A stretch of DNA of 64,000 nucleotides from Takakia lepidozioides (GCA_030704615.1 CM060733.1:44082001-44146000); one strand, 5' to 3'; shown: positions 11,767 through 22,498, numbered from the stretch's first letter. A program made the numbers and translations. Notes: a model not told the origin generated them from the letters alone.

Positions 11767-11920
11767 TGGGGCAAAGGGAATCCTCCATATGGATATTTTC
11801 AATTGCATTTTCATGCATCAGATTTTTTTTTGCAGTGTAATGAAATGCACCCCAAAACTCCTGGAATGAGGCAATATTCCATTCAAACTGAGATCCAACA
11901 GAAGCAATTGTGGGGCCATT

Positions 11921-12320
11921 TATGGAAAAATGGCGCCGAATTCTCTATTTTGGGCTGAAAACTGGCTAAGTCCCAACATGCACTGGTACCCCTGTGTCTG
12001 GAAAAATGGCGCCGAATTTCCCTATTTTGGGCCGAAAACTGGCTAAGTCCGAACATGCACGGGAACGATGTCTGGAAAAATGGCGCCGAATTTCCAGTTA
12101 CATGGCCCAGAACTGCCCAACATCTGTGCAATCCCCGGCACCATGTTCCGAAATTCGGCGCCACATTTCCAAATTTTGGGCTTACACACCTGTCATGAGG
12201 GGACCTATAGCCGCGGAATTCGGCACCATTTTTCGCCAGAGAGACCTATTACCGCGAAATACGTCGCGGTTTTTTTCGGTTGCGGACCCTATTACCGCGA
12301 AATTCGGCGCCATTTTTGCA
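11921..12320. repeat. Foldback repeat cluster around TGGCGCCGAATT
   Basis: The core AAAAATGGCGCCGAATT occurs three times in direct orientation (about 11926, 12002 and 12076; 74-76 bp apart, with shared flanks such as GAAAACTGGCTAAGTCC). It occurs three times inverted (about 12152, 12217 and 12298; AAATTCGGCGCCATTTTT type). The inverted half also repeats CCTATTACCGCGAAAT. The layout is that of a foldback element or an inverted satellite pair. Confidence 0.7.
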
Positions 12321-12842
12321 CATGTCGCTCGGAATTGGCATGAGCAGAAGACGAAATATCATGAGCACAACTCTCAAAACTACAATTTTCCCTTCAATCA
12401 ATGAATAATGTATTTGTTTTTGTTTTTTTTTGTTTTTTTTTCTGACACATTGCATTAAAATAATGTTTTTTATTTTCGAAATTTGTACTTCTGCTCATGA
12501 AAACCGATTGTCTTGCTACTCCGCTCATGCCGCTCATGCTCATGAAATAGCTAACCTCCCTTGTAGTGGTTATTTCTTACTTTCCGAGTGGTAAGTAGCA
12601 GTATTGCATATAAATTGGACTTCACATTAATAACTCATGGAGTGGTAAAAGGTAGTATTTGATGCTCAGGAAGTTGTTGACATCACTTGAGAGGCTAATA
12701 ATGTACTAAATGAGTTATTTGAACCACTGTCATGCATCACAGCCACTTTAGACATGGAAGTATATAGTGCTCATAAATGAATTTGATTTGTATATGACTG
12801 CAATCTGTCGGAATGTTCCTGAAATGGTGTCACCAATTGCAG
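12321..12842. other. AT-rich noncoding stretch
   Basis: Poly-T tracts and no coding signal. It ends at an acceptor-like CCAATTGCAG that leads into transposase copy 2. The first tnp2 exon expected upstream is missing. Confidence 0.45.
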
Positions 12843-14910
12843 GATTTGTTGCAATGCTACTTACTGGATCCCATGCATTGCGAAAAGAATTTTTGTGAAA
12901 ACTTGTTGAAGACGATTTTCGGACGGAAGGACACGATGAAGGTGAGGAACGACATGGAGGTAATCGGCATCAGACGTCACTTGTGGCTTCGGCCTGATCC
13001 ACAGAACCCTTCACCTATCATGAAACTAGCAGCACCGTATGTTCTCACTCCCGCTGAAATCACGGTATTTCTTGATACTTTGGGGGCTATCAAAACTCCT
13101 TCGGGATTTGCAAGTGCATTTCAAAAACACATACACCTGTCTAGGAAACATTTGACGAGTATGAAGTCCCATGATGATCACATTTTAATGCAACAGATTT
13201 TACCTGTGTGTATTCGCCATTGCATGGCTCCAGGCCCACGTGGGGTCATTATGCGTGTGAGTCGCATTTTCCGCCGAATTTGTGCCAAAGTATGGGACCC
13301 TAACGAAATAGATTCATTGCGTGAGGATGTTGCTATAACCTTGTGTCTGTTAGAGAAAGAGTTCCCCCCTTCTTTCTTTGATGTCATGACCCATTTGCTA
13401 GTTCATCTCGTAGACGAACTAGACACATGTGGTCCGGTGTCTTCACGGTGGATGTATCCCATGGAGCGTTACATGAAAGATCTCAAGGGATACGTTAGGA
13501 ATTAGGAAGCTAGAAGGGAGTATGGCTGCAGGGTATGTTCTTGATGAGACCATTGGGTTCATGAGTGAGTATATGCAATCATTTGATGCAACTCAACGGC
13601 GGATTTGGGATGCAAATGCGGAGGAAGGGGTTGAGAACGAGGTCTTGAAAGGTGTCGGCAAAAAGCGGGACATGAGTGGAGCTGAGAGAGATGCAGCACA
13701 TTTGTATGTGCTGAACAATACCAATGTGATGGTTCCTTGGGTGCAGTGAGTTCTTCTTTTCATTGCACCTTATTCATATCAAGTTCAAATGCAATTGTGA
13801 CTGTCACCAGTGTAATAGAGTCACCCACAAAGTCACAAATGTCAGTGGTTCATCGTGATGATAACTACTTCTGTAGTAACTGAATGTCTAAGTGAGTGAC
13901 TTTTTGGAGAGCATGTTCATTTACAAGTCATTCTGCTCACTCATCCAGTGGTTTTCAAAGTATCATTCATGCTAGGTTTTTTTTGCAAAGTAATGCAACA
14001 CTTCATTGCTAACATGTGTCATTCTTGTTGCCATTTTGTGACAAAAAGTATGCAACAGAGAAGGCACAGTTCACTGCAGACAGAGAGGCATGTGCTCGTG
14101 AGTGGCGTGCCAATCGTCGACGTCACCGCCGCCTTCCGGTGCCATACCCTCCCCATTTGTTAGAGTTTCCACCCCTACCGGTATGGATACGCCGTGCAGT
14201 CCAGGCCCATGTCTCTGAGCATGGTGTTGAGGATACGGATGTAATTCATTTGTCTATTCCCCCCTCGTTGAGATCAGCTTCATTTCGTGGCATGAAGGCG
14301 TATGGAAATCATTATCGAGTGGATGATGCGGAGAGTCGTCTTCTTGTCTCTTTTGATTCCGGAGTTGCATCCGTCTTCTAGCAATAGAGCAAAAATAGTG
14401 TGCGTGATAGAAATCCAGTCATGTCACCATTGGAGTACGTTGGGGTCATCAAAGAGATCTTCAAATTGGATTATGGACGAGTGCACCCCATTGTATTTCG
14501 TTGTGCTTGGGTGAGGGCACACCTTGTTGAACAAAATGCTACAATGAAGCGGGATTCGTATTGTGTTCTAGCTACTTGCAAATTTTGGGAGGATGTTACC
14601 CGCCAATGATAAGCCGTTCATCTTTCCATCTCAAGTTGAACAGGTGTTCTTTTCGGATGAGTCCCCAAGTTCGGAGTGGAAGGTAGTCCTTCGGAAGGAT
14701 CCAAGAGCAAAAAGGATTGTAGCGGGCATAGATTATTGTGACATTGGAGAAAATGCAGATTTCGATGGCCTTCAGGCACCGTCCACCTTATCATATCAGC
14801 CAATACCTAGGTCATTAGATGGTGCCACGACTCTAAATAAAGAAGACCTGGCTATGTTGGCTACCATTCAAGCGGCGTTTGTGCAACCAACCGCTATTCC
14901 AGTTGAGTAA
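12843..14910 (+). pseudogene. tnp2-DUF4218-DUF4216 transposase relic, copy 2 (5' truncated)
   Basis: The reading frame begins after the acceptor with LLQCYLLDPMHCEKNFCENL, which corresponds to the second tnp2 exon of copy 1. It continues through DUF4218 (KSHDDHILMQQILPVCIRHC, LEKEFPPSFFDVMTHLLVHL). At 13503 a small deletion shifts the frame inside KGYVRN, and the protein resumes at MAAGYVLDETIGF. DUF4216 occupies about 14049-14910 (MKAYGNHYRV, PLEYVGVIKEIFKLDYG, FIFPSQVEQVFFSDE). It has a TAG at about 14379 and another frame change near 14585. The copy is clearly related to copy 1 but well diverged, so the two are independent family members. No first tnp2 exon lies upstream. Confidence 0.85.
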
Positions 14911-14969
14911 AGTGATTCAGAGGGTGACGAATATGTTTCAGATTCAAAATAAAGTTTATTGTTGGAACC

Positions 14970-16358
14970 ATTTGTTCAATAGCATCATGCCACAATGGTA
15001 TGGTCACTTGTCTGTTTTTCAAAGTTTGTCACAGCTGCACAAACCACTTAAATTTCTTCATGTATCACCCAAAAAGTGGTACCAATCACTTGTCTGTAGG
15101 CAACCACTCATGAGCAACCACTAGAATAGTGGTTCCAATTACTGCAGTATCTTTCACCACCCACTCTCCACCACTATCAAAGTGGTACAAATCAATGAGG
15201 TGTCTTTAACCACTCAAGATCAACATGCACTGTCCCCGTCCACGTGGAATATTATATTTATGAATTAAAATATATTTCCAAATCATAAATCACAAATAAA
15301 ATTTGAATTATTACACGTGGAGTAGCAAGTGGTTTCAACCACTTCCCATCACTGAGGTGTCTATAACCACTCACAATGTATGTCGCGCACCCCGCTTCAG
15401 TAAGCTCCCCTTCAAGTCATAGTTACTCGCTTTGATGCACGCGCCTAACTCCCAACCTGGCCGCCGGGCCAACTTGGAGCTTCGGCTGCTCACTGGGACA
15501 TAACGGTCCCCCTTTAGTCTTCCAAAAGACCCTCCACCGATTTGGGCCCAGTGGAAATTCCCTTTTGTAGATGGCAGTCCGGAATAGTTCCCCACTCTTT
15601 GGTCGCTTTCCGGCTCGCTCGCTTACTCACTAGTTTTTGGTCACCAACGGGCTTGCACCGTTCTCGGGGTTACTACTCCCTATATATATTTCTGTGACTG
15701 TCCACGGGGGTTTCACAAACAACCATGCCATTTTATGGCGAACCACCACGAAGACCCTCGACTCCCGGTGGTGAGTTGCGGTGAGTCTTGGCCCACCTAC
15801 CACGGCCCCATTGGACCGTGATGAGTCCCAAGACTCCCCACGACTCCCACCACAAGGTCTCCACCCCATGGTGAGTCCTATGCCACCCCCACTAAGTCCC
15901 ACTAAGCTACCACCACCCCTTGTGGAGCCACCCCCACCGCAACCTGGTGTGCGGGGCTCCACCTAGTGAGCGCCTCCGCCTCCTTGAGTGCCTTGGGCAC
16001 TCAAGGGTGCTTCAGCCCCCCGTACCTATCGCTGCTACTACCCCCACCACAGGGACAGCCCGTCCTATGTCCCGACCCCCTGCCCTCAAGGCAAAGGGCC
16101 GCGACAATGTACCACTGCACTCGTCCACGTGGAATATTATATTTATTAATTAAAATGTATTACCAAATAAATAAATAAAAACAAATTATTACACGTGGAC
16201 TACTGAGTGGTTGAAACCACTTCCAACCACTGTCTATGATGCCACCGTGGCATTTCATTGGGATTAACCACTGGCAAGTGGTTACTAGTGGTTTATAGAG
16301 TGGAAAAAGACAGTAGTGGTTAAATAGCAAGTGGTTATTCCACGTTTTACTTCTAGTG
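14970..16358. repeat. Region of repeated ACCACTT/AAGTGGT motifs, split by a solo LTR
   Basis: Many copies of ACCACT and AGTGGT in both orientations lie on each side of the solo LTR. A segment of about 115 bp beginning GTCCACGTGGAATATTATAT occurs at 15236-15355 and again at 16120-16232. Both copies have an AT-rich middle and end near ACACGTGGA followed by a GTGGTT/ACCACTT pair. The right edge, CTTCTAGTG at 16350-16358, looks like a CACTA-type terminus and directly abuts LRR coding sequence. Confidence 0.5.
15381..16106 (-). mobile_element. Solo LTR of the chromovirus family with intact target duplication
   Basis: This is the reverse complement of the LTRs at 16508, 19143, 24721, 26165 and 32412. 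In plus orientation it runs TGTCGCGCAC...CCGCGACA, 726 bp. It is flanked on both sides by the 5-bp duplication ATGTA (15376-15380 and 16107-16111). With no internal region left, it is the product of recombination between the two LTRs of one element. It and the LTR at 16508 form a near-perfect inverted pair. Confidence 0.93.
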
Positions 16359-16507
16359 AGAGCTTGCCTGATTCCATCGGAGGATTACTTATCTCCAAAA
16401 ACTGTGGCTCGGGAATTGTACAACACTCAAAGGTGTACCAGACTCCACTGATAATCTTGAAGTGTTAAGATTCTTTTCCCTTGATGGTTGCTTCAACATA
16501 CATGCAT
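16359..16507 (+). pseudogene. LRR gene fossil, part 1
   Basis: Sequence matching the LRR unit that is clearer at 19.9-20.5 kb: SLPDSIGG, an NCGSGIVQHS-like decayed segment, and a GCFNIHA end. It stops at the LTR inserted at 16508 and continues at about 19872 after the element. Frames are broken, so it is only a remnant of a plant LRR protein, probably of the NBS-LRR or receptor type. Confidence 0.65.
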
Positions 16508-17233
16508 TCTCGCGGCCCTTTGCCTTGAGGGCAGGGGGTTGGGACACAGGAGGGGCTGCCCCTGTGGTGGGGGCAATGGCAGCAATAGGTATGGGGGGCT
16601 GAAGCACCCTTGAGTGCCCAAGGCACTCAAGGAGGCGGAGGCGCTCACTAGGTGGAGCCCCGCACACCGGGTTGCGCTGGGGGTGGCTCCACAAGGGGTG
16701 GTGGTAGCTTAGCGGGACTTAGTGGGGGTGGCATAGGACTCACCATGGGGCGGAGACCTCGTGGTGGGAGTCGTGGGGAGTCTTGGGACTCATCACGGTC
16801 CAATGGGGCCGTGGTGGGTGGGCCAAGACTCACCGCGACTCACCATCGGGAGTCGAGGGTCTTCATGGTGGTTCGCCATAAAATGGCATGGTTGTTTGTG
16901 AAACCCCCGCGGACAGTCACAGAAGTATATATAGGGAGTAGTAACCCCGAGAACGGTGCAAGCCCGTTGGTGACCAAAAACTAGTGAGTAAGCGAGCGAG
17001 TCGGAAAGCGACCAAGGAGTGGGGAGCTATTCCGGACTGCCACCTACCAAAGGGAATTCCCACTAGGCCCAAATTGGTGGAGGGTCTTTTGGAAGAACAA
17101 AGGGGGACCGTTATGTCCCGGTGAGCAGCCGAAGCTCCAAGTTGGCCTGACGGCCAGGTTGGGAGTTAGGCGCGCGCATCAAAGCGAGTAACTATGACTT
17201 GAAAGGGAGCTTACCAAAGTGAGGTGTGCAACA
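16508..17233 (+). repeat. 5' LTR of the deleted chromovirus
   Basis: Same family as the other LTRs, beginning TCTCGCGGCC (second base changed from the consensus TGTCGCGG) and ending GTGCAACA. A TATATATAG box is present in its right half (about 16928). The first bases of a TTGGTA primer site follow and are then cut off. Confidence 0.9.
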
Positions 17234-17240
17234 CTTGGTA

Positions 17241-17318
17241 AGAAATGTGGTGTTGTGGAACGCTATGCTTGCAGGGTATGCACAGCAGGGGCACCGGATG
17301 GAGGCTTTGGAGACCTAT
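17241..17318 (+). pseudogene. PPR-gene segment captured inside the retrotransposon
   Basis: Starting directly after TTGGTA, 78 bases read as the conserved start of a plant PPR repeat: NVVLWNAMLAGYAQQGHRME then ALETY. The segment closely resembles the PPR fossil at 21.1-22.1 kb. Integrase sequence resumes at about 17340 after a short unplaced spacer. It looks like filler DNA at a deletion junction. Confidence 0.75.
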
Positions 17319-17334
17319 TAGAGTGTGTGTATAG

Positions 17335-18243
17335 AAGCATCCAAGAGGGATATTGTCTCGGACCGCGATTCAAAGTTTACGAGTAAATTTTGGAGGGCAC
17401 CTTGGAAGAAGATGGGGATGAGGCTGAAGATGTGCACCGCCTTCCGACCTACGACGGACGGCCAAACGGAAAGAGTGAATTCCGTAGTGAAGCAGATCTT
17501 GCGGAATTACGTGTCGGCAGACCAATCAGACTGGGTGGAACACTTAGACACGGCAGAGTTCTGTTATAATAACACAAAACACTCCGCAACGGGAGTTTCC
17601 CCTTTCGTATTGGTCTATGGAAAAGCACCTCTGGTGCCGACAAGTTGGGCCGCCCAGGACGTTGAAGAACCAGCAGCGGCGGCGGTACTGGAAGAACGCG
17701 AGCGTTTGTTGAAGCTCACAAAGTAGAACATTGCCAAAGCTAGGAAACGGTATGAAAGGCAGGCGAATCGGAAGCGGAGGGAAGTGAAGTTTGAGGCAGG
17801 CACGGAGGGGGGTTGAACATCAAGAATTTCCGACTACCTCCGGAAGTGAGTCCGAAGTTTGAACCTCCGTATGCGGGACCCTTTCGCATCCGGAAGGTTA
17901 TGAATGAGGATGTGTATGAATTGGAGCTGTCGGCAGACAACAAGGTGCATCTAGTATTTCACGTCTCCCTTTTGAAGCCTTACTTCAAAGATGAAGCGCG
18001 TCCGAATCGGCATCAAGTGTTGCGTCTGCCACCTGTGCTGTTGGATCATGAAAATGAACCTGGGTATGAGGTGGAGGCAGTGCTTAAGTCGAGGAGGTTC
18101 AAGAACCGAGAAACGGAGTATCTCGTGAAATGGAAGGGCTATCATCATGTGGAGGCATCTTGGGTGCGTGCCTCAGAAATAGGAAACGCATCCGAGGCGG
18201 TTGTAGCGTTCAAAGGGCGACCTCAAAAGCGGCAGAAGCGTTG
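17335..18243 (+). pseudogene. Integrase C-terminal half plus chromodomain (broken)
   Basis: The frame begins inside the integrase catalytic core (DIVSDRDSKFTSKFW, then TDGQTERVNSVVKQ with the second Asp and the Glu of the D,D-35-E triad). It continues through the GPY-like region (FEPPYAGPFRIRKV, HVSLLKPYF) to a chromodomain (YLVKWKGYHHVEASW). A TAG at 17724-17726 and a frame change near 17807 interrupt it. The zinc-binding N-terminal domain and the first catalytic Asp are deleted. Confidence 0.88.
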
Positions 18244-19142
18244 ATGGGGACATCAACCTTGGAGCGTGGGGGAGGAAATGCATGCTTAGCCCGACTTAGC
18301 TAGCTCAGGGAATCCTATTTCAAAAACTTGTGCTATACAAATTTTGTTATAAATGGTTTCCAAATGTTGCGCCTCTTATTTTGTTTGAAATGGTGATGCA
18401 TGGTATGGTTGGCTAGTGTGTAGAATGCATGCTAGCTTACAAAAGTGGGAGAGGTAAATTGGATTAATCGTGTGTTTGCGCAGTGCCAAAATCGGGTGAC
18501 TCCCATCCAAGGGGCAAGGAAACTTGCGCCTTCTTTGGGAGTTCACGTGCTAGTACCACCTGGCACGTGCGCGTACTATAACTGCGTTACCAAGGGGGTT
18601 GCCTTGTAGTGCGGGCTAACGCGGAAGCTACGTGCTTCCGTTCACGTACTATAATCGTGCAGCCTCGGGACGAAATCGTAGTGCGGCTTTGGCGTGTTCC
18701 CGTACCTCGGGCCAGCATTCCAAGGCGGACCCAATTGTAGTGATTGGGGCGCACGGTTGGTTCAAGGTTATCTTCCTAGTCAAAGATTGTTCGAGGTGAA
18801 CCCTTGCTCAAGGTGATGCCAAGAGCGGCATCATGAGTGGTCGCAAGCAATGTTGTTGCAGTAAGGCGACTCGATCCTCGGGGAGGATCGTTCCTTGGCC
18901 TTGAAGTAGGCCAAGAAGAGTGCACTGGGAGGAGCTTGAGAGCCTCCACCCTTGGCCGGGACTTGGAGGAAGTCGGCCGAACTAGCTAGTGGAGAGTAGA
19001 GTCAAGTGTGGGGTTTGGTTCTTTGCCATGGGACGCCATGGTACAGAAACAAACTCCTTGATGTGGGACGCCACAACTTGGATGTTTGTTTCTACAAAAT
19101 GGACAAGTCGATGAGGACATCGACTCCCTGTTGGTAGGGGTG
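18244..19142 (+). other. 3' noncoding region of the chromovirus
   Basis: About 900 bp between the integrase stop and the 3' LTR, nearly collinear with 31507-32411 of the full-length copy. It has short hairpin-prone segments (GCGGAAGCTACGTGCTTCCG) and repeated TACTATAA-type motifs. No open frame is conserved. Confidence 0.75.
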
Positions 19143-19866
19143 TGTCGCGGCCCTTTGCCTTGAGGGCAGGGGGTTGGGACACATGAGGGGCTGCCCCTGT
19201 GGTGGGGGCAATGGCAGCAATAGGTACGGGGGGCTGAAGCACCCTTGAGTGCCCAAGGCACTCAAGGAGGCGGAGGCGCTCACTAGGTGGAGCCCCGCAC
19301 ACCGGGTTGCGGTGGGGGTGGCTCCACAAGGGGCGGTGGTAGCTTAGTGGGACTTAGTGGGGGTGGCATAGGACTCACCATGGGGCGGAGACCTCGTGGT
19401 GGGAGTCGTGGGGAGTCTTGGGACTCATCACGGTCCTATGGGGCCGTGGTGGGTGGGCCAAGACTCACCGCGACTCACCACCAGGAATCAAGGGTCTTTG
19501 TGGTGGTTCGCCATAAAATGGCATGGTTGTTTGTGAAACCCCCGTGGACAGCACAGAACTATATATAGGGAGTAGTAACCCCGAGAACGGTGCAAGCCCG
19601 TTGGTGTCCAAAAACTAGTGAGTAAGCGAGCGAGTCAGAAAGCGACCAAGGAGTGGGGAGCTATTCCGGACTGCCACCTACCAAAGGGAATTCCCACTAG
19701 GCCCAAATTGGTGGAGGGTCTTTTGGAAGAACAAAGGGGGACCATTATGTCCCGGTGAGCAGCCGAAGCTCCAAGTTGGCCCGGCGGCCAGGTTGGGAGT
19801 TAGGCGCGCACATCAAAGCGAGTAACTATGACTTGAAGGGGAGCTTACCGAAGTGAGGTGCGCGAC
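19143..19866 (+). repeat. 3' LTR of the deleted chromovirus
   Basis: Begins TGTCGCGGCCC and ends GTGCGCGACA, followed by the decayed target duplication TGCCG and then LRR sequence. Confidence 0.92.
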
Positions 19867-20479
19867 ATGCCGTGCCTGACTATTGGGGCTGTTGAAAGAG
19901 CTCAAAGAGTTGGACCTAGACTCTTGACCAGCTTGGAGAGCTTGCCTGATTCTGTAGGAGCATTGATTCATCTCCAAAGACTGTGGCTGCGGAATTGTAA
20001 AGCTCTCAAAGGCCTTCCAGACTTCTTGGTAATCTTGAAGTGTTAAGATTCTTTTACCTTGAGGGTTTCTCCAACATACAAGCATTGCCTGACTGCTTGG
20101 GACTTTTGAAAGAGCTTGAAGAGTTGGACCTAGACTCTTGTACGAGCTTGGAGAGCTTGCCTGATTTTGTCGGAGCATTGATTCATCTCCGAAGACTATG
20201 GCTCTAGAATTGTACTGCACTCAAAGGCCTGCCAGACTCCATTGGTAATCTTGAAGTGTTAAGATTTTTTTGATCTCGAGGGTTGCTACAACATGCAAGC
20301 GTTGCCTCACTGCTTGAGACTGTTGAAAGAGCTCGAAGAGTTGGACCTAGACTCTTGTACCAGCTTGGAGACCTTGCCTGATTCCGTTGGAGCATTGATT
20401 CATCTCCGAAGACTGTGGCTCAAGAATTGTACCGCACTCAAAGGCTTGCCAGACTCTTTTACCTTGAGGGTTGCTCCAA
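19867..20479 (+). pseudogene. LRR gene fossil, part 2
   Basis: At least three LRR units of about 46 residues in tandem. Each has LKELEELDLDSCTSLESLPD, then VGALIHL-RRLWL, an NCTALKGLPD segment and a GNLEVLRF-like segment. Stops and frame changes occur (for example the TAG in the second RRLWL unit at about 20206). The LRR spacing is that of plant NBS-LRR or receptor-like proteins, in which the repeats recognise ligands or effectors. No NB-ARC, TIR or kinase domain is visible. It breaks off at 20479 beside a CACTA-like end. Confidence 0.8.
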
Positions 20480-21069
20480 CACTACTACAGATTAACGTTT
20501 TTATAACTACGGGTGATATAAACATGGGTAACAATAACTATATATATGTAACTACGAAGTGATGAAACTCATTGTTGGGCATATTTTAATATATTTTAAT
20601 CTAATGCAGTCACACATTTTACTACATGACCAGGAGCCGCGGTCAAACATTGTTGACCAAGAACATAGGCTTAGTTTATATAACTAGTAGTCATACGCAA
20701 TACTACACGTCAGACACGTGCCATATAAGCTTATGACTAAATGACTATACCACTACTACGACATGCCATAGAAACTTGTGACTACATGACTACATGAGGT
20801 TTTATAGCTATGTTTATATGACTACATCACCACACGTGGCATCTTAAGGCATATACATGAATGGGTTCATCCATTGGATGACCTCATCCATCTATATTTA
20901 ACGAAGCACTTGTGTCAATGGAATGACACAAAGTGCAAAAAGTTAAAAAAATTCAAAAAATTGTTTTAGGGTTGCCCACGTTCAGCCGTGAACACATAGG
21001 GCTGGGACTTTAGCCTCCTTTTGTCTCCCGCACTACCATATATTTTCGTAGTATCGAGTCGAAGTAGTG
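20480..21069. mobile_element. Candidate small CACTA-like element between LRR and PPR fossils
   Basis: The stretch opens with CACTACTACAGATTAACG and closes with CGAAGTAGTG, giving CACTACT at both ends in inverted orientation. It is AT-rich, noncoding and rich in ACTACATGACT-type motifs. Only about 7 bp of terminal identity and no 3-bp duplication (CAA versus AGA) are seen, so the assignment is weak. Confidence 0.3.
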
Positions 21070-22135
21070 AGAACTTGTGTCATGGAACGGATGATCGCAG
21101 GATATGCAATGCAGGGGCGTGGGATTGAGGCTTTGCGACCTATTCTTGAGCAACTGATGCAGCTTTCTTGAGCTTATTCTTGAACAAATGATGCAGGAAG
21201 GGCGAGGATATGCACAGCGGAGGTGTGGTATAGAGGCTTCGAAGACGTATGAGTAAATAATGCGGGAAGGGGTGAGGTCAGACCGGGTCACGTTCGTTTG
21301 TGTTTGCAATGTGTGTGCGAGCCTGGCAGCCCTGGAGAAGGGTTAAAGGTCCATGGTCCATTGTCAAATTTGGAATTGTACCCGATGTCATTCTGAACAA
21401 TACCCTCGTGGACATGTATGCCAAATGTGGCAGTATTGAGGATACAAAGGGAGTGTTTGAGAATATGGCTGAACGAAATGTTGTGTCCTGGAGTGTGTGA
21501 TGATCGCGGGATATTCCCTAGCATGGATGTGGGATGGAGGCATTGGAGACCTATGAGCAAATGATGCGGGAAGGGGTAAAACCCGACTTGGTCACGTTCG
21601 TTTGTATATGCAATGCCTGTGCGAGCCTGGCAACCCTGGAAAAGGGCAAAGAGGTTCATGGTGACATCATCAGAGCTAGAATTGTACCCGTCGTCATTCT
21701 GAACAATACCCTCGTGGGACATGTATGCAAAATGTGGGTGCATCGAGGATGCAAAGGGAGTTTGCAATGGTATGGCTGAACAATGCTTTGCGGGGTATGC
21801 ACAGCAAGGCCGCAGGAATAAGGCTTTAGAGACCTATGATCAAATGATGGCGGAAGGGGAGCCCGACCACATCACGTTTGCATTTGCAATGCATGTGCAC
21901 GCCTCGTAACCCTGGAAAAGGGCAAAGAGGTCCATGGTGACATTGTCAGAGCTGGAATTGTACCCGATGTCATTATGAATAGTACTCTCGTGGACATGTA
22001 TGCAAATGTGGGTGCATCGAGGATGCAAAGGGAGTATTCAACAGTATGGCTGAACGAGATGTGGTGTCGTGGAATGCGATGATTGCAAGATATGCACAAC
22101 AAGGGCGCGGGATGGAGGCTTTGGAGACCTATGAG
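21070..22135 (+). pseudogene. PLS-class PPR gene fossil
   Basis: Four to five decayed repeats of one block: WNAMIAGYAQQGRGMEALET, EGVKPDLVTFVCICNACAS, LATLEKGKEVHGDI, VVILNNTLVDMYAKCG, EDAKGVFNGMAERDVVSW. This is the P-L-S spacing of plant PPR proteins that bind organellar RNA for editing or maturation. No N-terminal transit peptide and no E or DYW domain are present. Stops and frameshifts occur in every block (for example TGA after WSV at about 21500). The copies are alike enough to suggest internal duplication. The sequence ends at GAGCACC, where OSB-like sequence starts. Confidence 0.85.
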
Positions 22136-22498
22136 CACCTTCTTCAATACATTTCAGCCTGTTTCCCCTATTATCAGAGTCGTCCCTAAATTTTCAGGTT
22201 GAATTCTGCAAGTTAGCTCGTTGGTGCAAAAAGGTGCATGCCTATTGGAAGCTCAAGTCAGCACAGGAACTCGTGTGATAAGTAGGGTTAGGGTGTTTGC
22301 TGGAACAGAGAGGTAGAGATAGCTAAAGGAGCAGGGATAGAGAGTGGGTTCAGATTCATCCAAGAGGGCCAGATTTCAAGCACAAGATTACTTATGATTC
22401 CTTGTGGATCAAAAGCTACAAGAAACCTGCATGGGTAGATGGTCAACTGGATGTCGCAACAGCAGCAGGCGCAACTGATAAAATCAGGCACTGGTAAT
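22136..22498 (+). pseudogene. OSB-like PDF-motif fragment, copy 1
   Basis: The diagnostic frame near 22350-22498 reads QIHPRGPDFKHKITYDSLW then IKSYKKPAWVDGQL and ends DKIRHW with a stop. This resembles the second half of the PDF motif of plant organellar single-stranded DNA-binding (OSB) proteins, known for PDFKHK.TGE.LW. The first half (P..WWDNR) is degraded. OSB proteins bind organellar ssDNA and limit recombination. This is only a fragment. Confidence 0.6.

Larger units (their letters stand above)
16508..19866 (+). mobile_element. Internally deleted chromovirus inserted in the LRR fossil
   Basis: The two family LTRs (16508-17233 and 19143-19866) enclose a stub of the primer site, a 78-bp PPR-like segment, the C-terminal half of integrase with chromodomain, and the 3' untranslated region. 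Everything from gag to the first part of integrase is missing. The flanks are TGCAT on the left and TGCCG on the right, a decayed 5-bp duplication. After it, LRR sequence resumes at TGCCTGAC as expected. Confidence 0.85.

Noticed and set aside
16652-16984. Repeated Gly/Pro-rich ORF (MEPRTPGCGGGG type) seen at 16652, 19287, 24867, 26310 and 32556, and its minus-strand twin
   Set aside because: It lies entirely in LTRs and varies in length with small changes, so it is a by-product of GC-rich LTR sequence.
19813-20395. Minus-strand ORFs of 135 and 63 residues
   Set aside because: They are shadows of the plus-strand LRR repeats.
20480-21069. Firm call of a CACTA MITE
   Set aside because: Only 7 bp of terminal match and no 3-bp target duplication; kept as a low-confidence candidate.
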